This document shows positions 42,583-44,467 of a stretch of DNA of 44,467 nt, piece by piece. The translations under genes were made by a program, and so were the position numbers. Every line of letters starts with the position of its first letter. Position 1 is the first letter of the stretch. The notes below the pieces were generated by a model. It saw nothing but the letters and a program-made list of their open reading frames with translations, did no database searches and had not been told where the DNA came from. Origin of the DNA: Candidatus Halocynthiibacter alkanivorans (lineage in GTDB: Bacteria > Pseudomonadota > Alphaproteobacteria > Rhodobacterales > Rhodobacteraceae); NCBI RefSeq assembly GCF_003333265.1, contig NZ_QOLB01000136.1:1-44467 (forward strand), given 5' to 3'.

Positions 42583-43386
42583 GTGTCACTTTTTTACTTG
42601 TTCATTCTTGCGTTCGTTCAGGGGATTACCGAATTCCTGCCGGTCTCGTCCTCAGCGCATCTGATTCTGGTCCCGGTATTGACCGGCATGCCCGACCAGG
42701 GCCAGGCACTGGATGTTGCGGTGCATATCGGCACCCTGGTCGCCATCGTGCTGTTTTTCCGCAAGGACGTATTTATGGCGCTCGGCGGCCTGCCCCGGCT
42801 GCTGCGCGGCAAGTTTGATACCCCGGGCGCCCGGCTGGCGTTCCTGCTGATCATCGCCACCATCCCGGTCATAATCATCGGATTTATCCTGAATGCCACC
42901 GGGCTCAGCGATATGATGCGCTCGGTCAAAGTGATCGGCTGGACCATGCTGCTGTTTGGCCTGGTGCTCTATGTGGCAGACCAGAAAGGCGGCACTGCAA
43001 AAACCGACCGCGACTGGTCATTGAAAGACGCCATCATCATGGGGCTCTGGCAGGCGGTGGCGCTGATCCCGGGCACGTCGCGCTCCGGCATCACCATCAC
43101 TGCAGCGCGAATGCTGGGCTACAACCGCACCGACGGCGCCAAAATCGCGATGTTGATGTCGATCCCGACCATCCTGGCCTCGGGCGTGCTGCTGGGGATC
43201 GAAGTCGCGGCAGAAGCCAATCTGCAAACGGCAAAAGACGGCGCCATTGCCGCCGTCTTTGCCTTTGTCGCCGCGCTGCTGGCGCTTTCAGTTATGATGC
43301 GCCTGCTCAAATCCGTCAGCTTCACGCCCTATGTGATCTACCGGATCATTCTGGGCGTGGTGCTGTTAATCTACGCCTATAGCTGA
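42583..43386 (+). CDS. uppP: Undecaprenyl-diphosphate phosphatase
   Basis: UppP (BacA) dephosphorylates undecaprenyl diphosphate so that the lipid carrier can be reused for peptidoglycan and polysaccharide synthesis. The 267-residue membrane protein has two inverted copies of its active-site motif: ITEFLPVSSSAHL (about residues 15-27) and IPGTSRSG (162-169), with H48 near the first. About eight hydrophobic helices are visible. The GTG at 42583 is chosen because AGAGGAG precedes it by eight bases and the length is normal; the ATG at 42559 would fall at the transcript start. It ends directly against the convergent neighbour with no spacer. Confidence 0.94.
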   Translation: MSLFYLFILAFVQGITEFLPVSSSAHLILVPVLTGMPDQGQALDVAVHIGTLVAIVLFFRKDVFMALGGLPRLLRGKFDTPGARLAFLLIIATIPVIIIGFILNATGLSDMMRSVKVIGWTMLLFGLVLYVADQKGGTAKTDRDWSLKDAIIMGLWQAVALIPGTSRSGITITAARMLGYNRTDGAKIAMLMSIPTILASGVLLGIEVAAEANLQTAKDGAIAAVFAFVAALLALSVMMRLLKSVSFTPYVIYRIILGVVLLIYAYS

Positions 43387-44373
43387 TCAGTGTCTGCGCA
43401 GATTTTTGGCCGAGTCTTTGATCTCATCAAACTGACCTGAGGGGCGGTAGCACCACAGGTAATCCGTCAGGATCAGTTCCATCGGCATCGGGTTGATGCC
43501 CAGGTCTGCAAAGCCTTTGGCATCGGCGCCGACAACACTGTCGCTGCGCAATCCCTTGAGCTGATCGCGGGTCAGGATCTTGTTGGGCAACATGCCCATG
43601 GTCATGGCGGAAGCGAAATCAAGCATGGTTGCCGCGATACGCGCAGCAAAGAACGGCAGATTCACCACCAGACGGCGCCGGTGAATGATGGTCAGCATAT
43701 CGGCGATCAGCGCTCGCAGGGTTTTCACCTCCGGGCCGCCCAGCTCATAAATACCGGACGCAGCGCCTCCGGAGACAGCCAGAGCCGCCGCTTTGGCCAC
43801 ATCATCCACATAGACCGGCTGGAACCGGGTGTTGCCACCGGCAATATTCACCACCGGCAGGCCCGCTGCCATTTTGCCAAACTTGTTAAAAAACTGATCT
43901 TCGGCGCCAAATATCACCGAGGGGCGCAGAATGACCGCAGCTGGAAACTGAGACAGAACCCCGTCTTCGCCGTGCCCCTTGGTCTGGGAATATTCGCTCA
44001 GCCCGTCTTTGGATGCACCGATGGCCGACAGGTGCACCAGCCTGGCGACACTTAGTTCTGTCGCAATGCGCGCGATGCGCTCTGCGCCGTGTTGCTGCAC
44101 GGCTTCAAAACTGTTGGCGCCGGATTGCGCCAGGATACCAACACAGTTGATCACCGCATCAGCGCCCTGCATCACCGAACGCACCGAGGCGTCATCGCGT
44201 ATGTTGCAGAACACCGGCTCGACCTGGCCCACACCGCCATAGGTTTTGACATGCATCGCTTCATTGGGGCGGCGCACCGCCACCCGGATACGCCAGCCAT
44301 CTTTGGCCAGACGCCGCGCAATATAGCGGCCAACGAAACCAGAGCCGCCGTAAATTGTGACAAGTTTGGCCAT
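43387..44373 (-). CDS. NDUFA9-like complex I-associated SDR protein
   Basis: The 328-residue atypical SDR begins with a Rossmann motif KLVTIYGGSGFVGRYIARRLAKDGW and carries VINCVGILAQSGANSFEAVQ, VHLSAIGASKDGLSEYSQTKGHGED and ILRPSVIFGAEDQFFNKF. This pattern matches the bacterial counterparts of the 39-kDa complex I subunit NDUFA9, which binds NADPH and may help ubiquinone biosynthesis or assembly; the role is family knowledge. The Y-x-x-x-K pair appears as YSQTK. I prefer ATG 44373 over 44391, because MAKLVTIYGG is the normal N-terminus and GGAG lies upstream. It is convergent with uppP. Bases 44374-44467 to the window end show no further gene. Confidence 0.88.
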   Translation of the reverse strand: MAKLVTIYGGSGFVGRYIARRLAKDGWRIRVAVRRPNEAMHVKTYGGVGQVEPVFCNIRDDASVRSVMQGADAVINCVGILAQSGANSFEAVQQHGAERIARIATELSVARLVHLSAIGASKDGLSEYSQTKGHGEDGVLSQFPAAVILRPSVIFGAEDQFFNKFGKMAAGLPVVNIAGGNTRFQPVYVDDVAKAAALAVSGGAASGIYELGGPEVKTLRALIADMLTIIHRRRLVVNLPFFAARIAATMLDFASAMTMGMLPNKILTRDQLKGLRSDSVVGADAKGFADLGINPMPMELILTDYLWCYRPSGQFDEIKDSAKNLRRH

Positions 44374-44467
44374 GAGCCCTGTCTCCTGCAAATAAGATTA
44401 CCCCCCAAATACCCCTCCCGGTCCAACAGAACAAGCCGCTATCGCCACGACAAAACCGGGGGCACAC

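Overview
The window reads as ordinary chromosome of a marine-type alphaproteobacterium, most probably Rhodobacterales (Roseobacter group). The evidence is a GC-rich sequence, a fbcFBC-type petABC operon, a petP-petR regulator pair, a CuyA-like cysteate lyase, a CtrA-type box, a short orphan Hint-domain protein and many short tightly packed operons. Position 1 is an assembly edge: the first 19 bases match the Tn5 mosaic end used in Nextera libraries at 17 of 19 positions, and the first gene is cut by it.

Layout. 1-4.1 kb: truncated LacI/GntR-type regulator, Asp/Glu racemase-family gene, cuyA-like PLP lyase and a divergent LysR regulator. 4.3-6.7 kb: tRNA-Lys(TTT), dapF, mtaB. 6.7-9.3 kb: EamA transporter, a glutathione S-transferase with an internal 21-bp repeat, a PaiB-like protein. 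9.7-12.5 kb: petA-petB-petC with a clear terminator. 13.0-16.4 kb: thiB-thiP-thiQ (minus strand) behind a TPP riboswitch. 16.6-18.6 kb: outer-membrane protein and aroC. 18.9-20.2 kb: an undecaprenyl-phosphate sugar transferase broken by an in-frame amber codon and carrying a 12-bp minisatellite. 20.3-24.3 kb: EamA transporter, HU, AMP nucleosidase, SDR-like protein. 24.4-27.5 kb: xseB-ispA-dxs isoprenoid operon. 27.7-30.9 kb: petP-petR, divergent ilvE, two small uncharacterised genes. 31.1-36.1 kb: EamA, queG-DUF1294, GST, mtgA, Hint protein. 36.2-42.4 kb: gltD-gltB glutamate synthase. 42.6-44.4 kb: uppP and a NDUFA9-like SDR protein.

How the genes fit together. Most are housekeeping: lysine/peptidoglycan precursors (dapF, mtgA, uppP), aromatic and branched-chain amino acids (aroC, ilvE), nitrogen assimilation (gltBD), isoprenoids (dxs, ispA), tRNA modification (mtaB, queG), thiamine uptake under thiamine control, and the bc1 complex with its PetPR regulators about 15 kb away.

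I found no phage, insertion sequence, CRISPR array or defence system. The less ordinary signals are: a family of 12-bp-period tandem arrays at three gene ends or spacers, plus a 21-bp in-gene array; a three-copy 28-bp repeat around the first EamA gene; a duplicated LysR-type operator at the cuyA locus; twin perfect palindromes between gltD and gltB; a perfect CtrA box before the Hint gene; and the nonsense-interrupted sugar transferase. All product names rest on reading motifs and on remembered family sequences; no database search was run.
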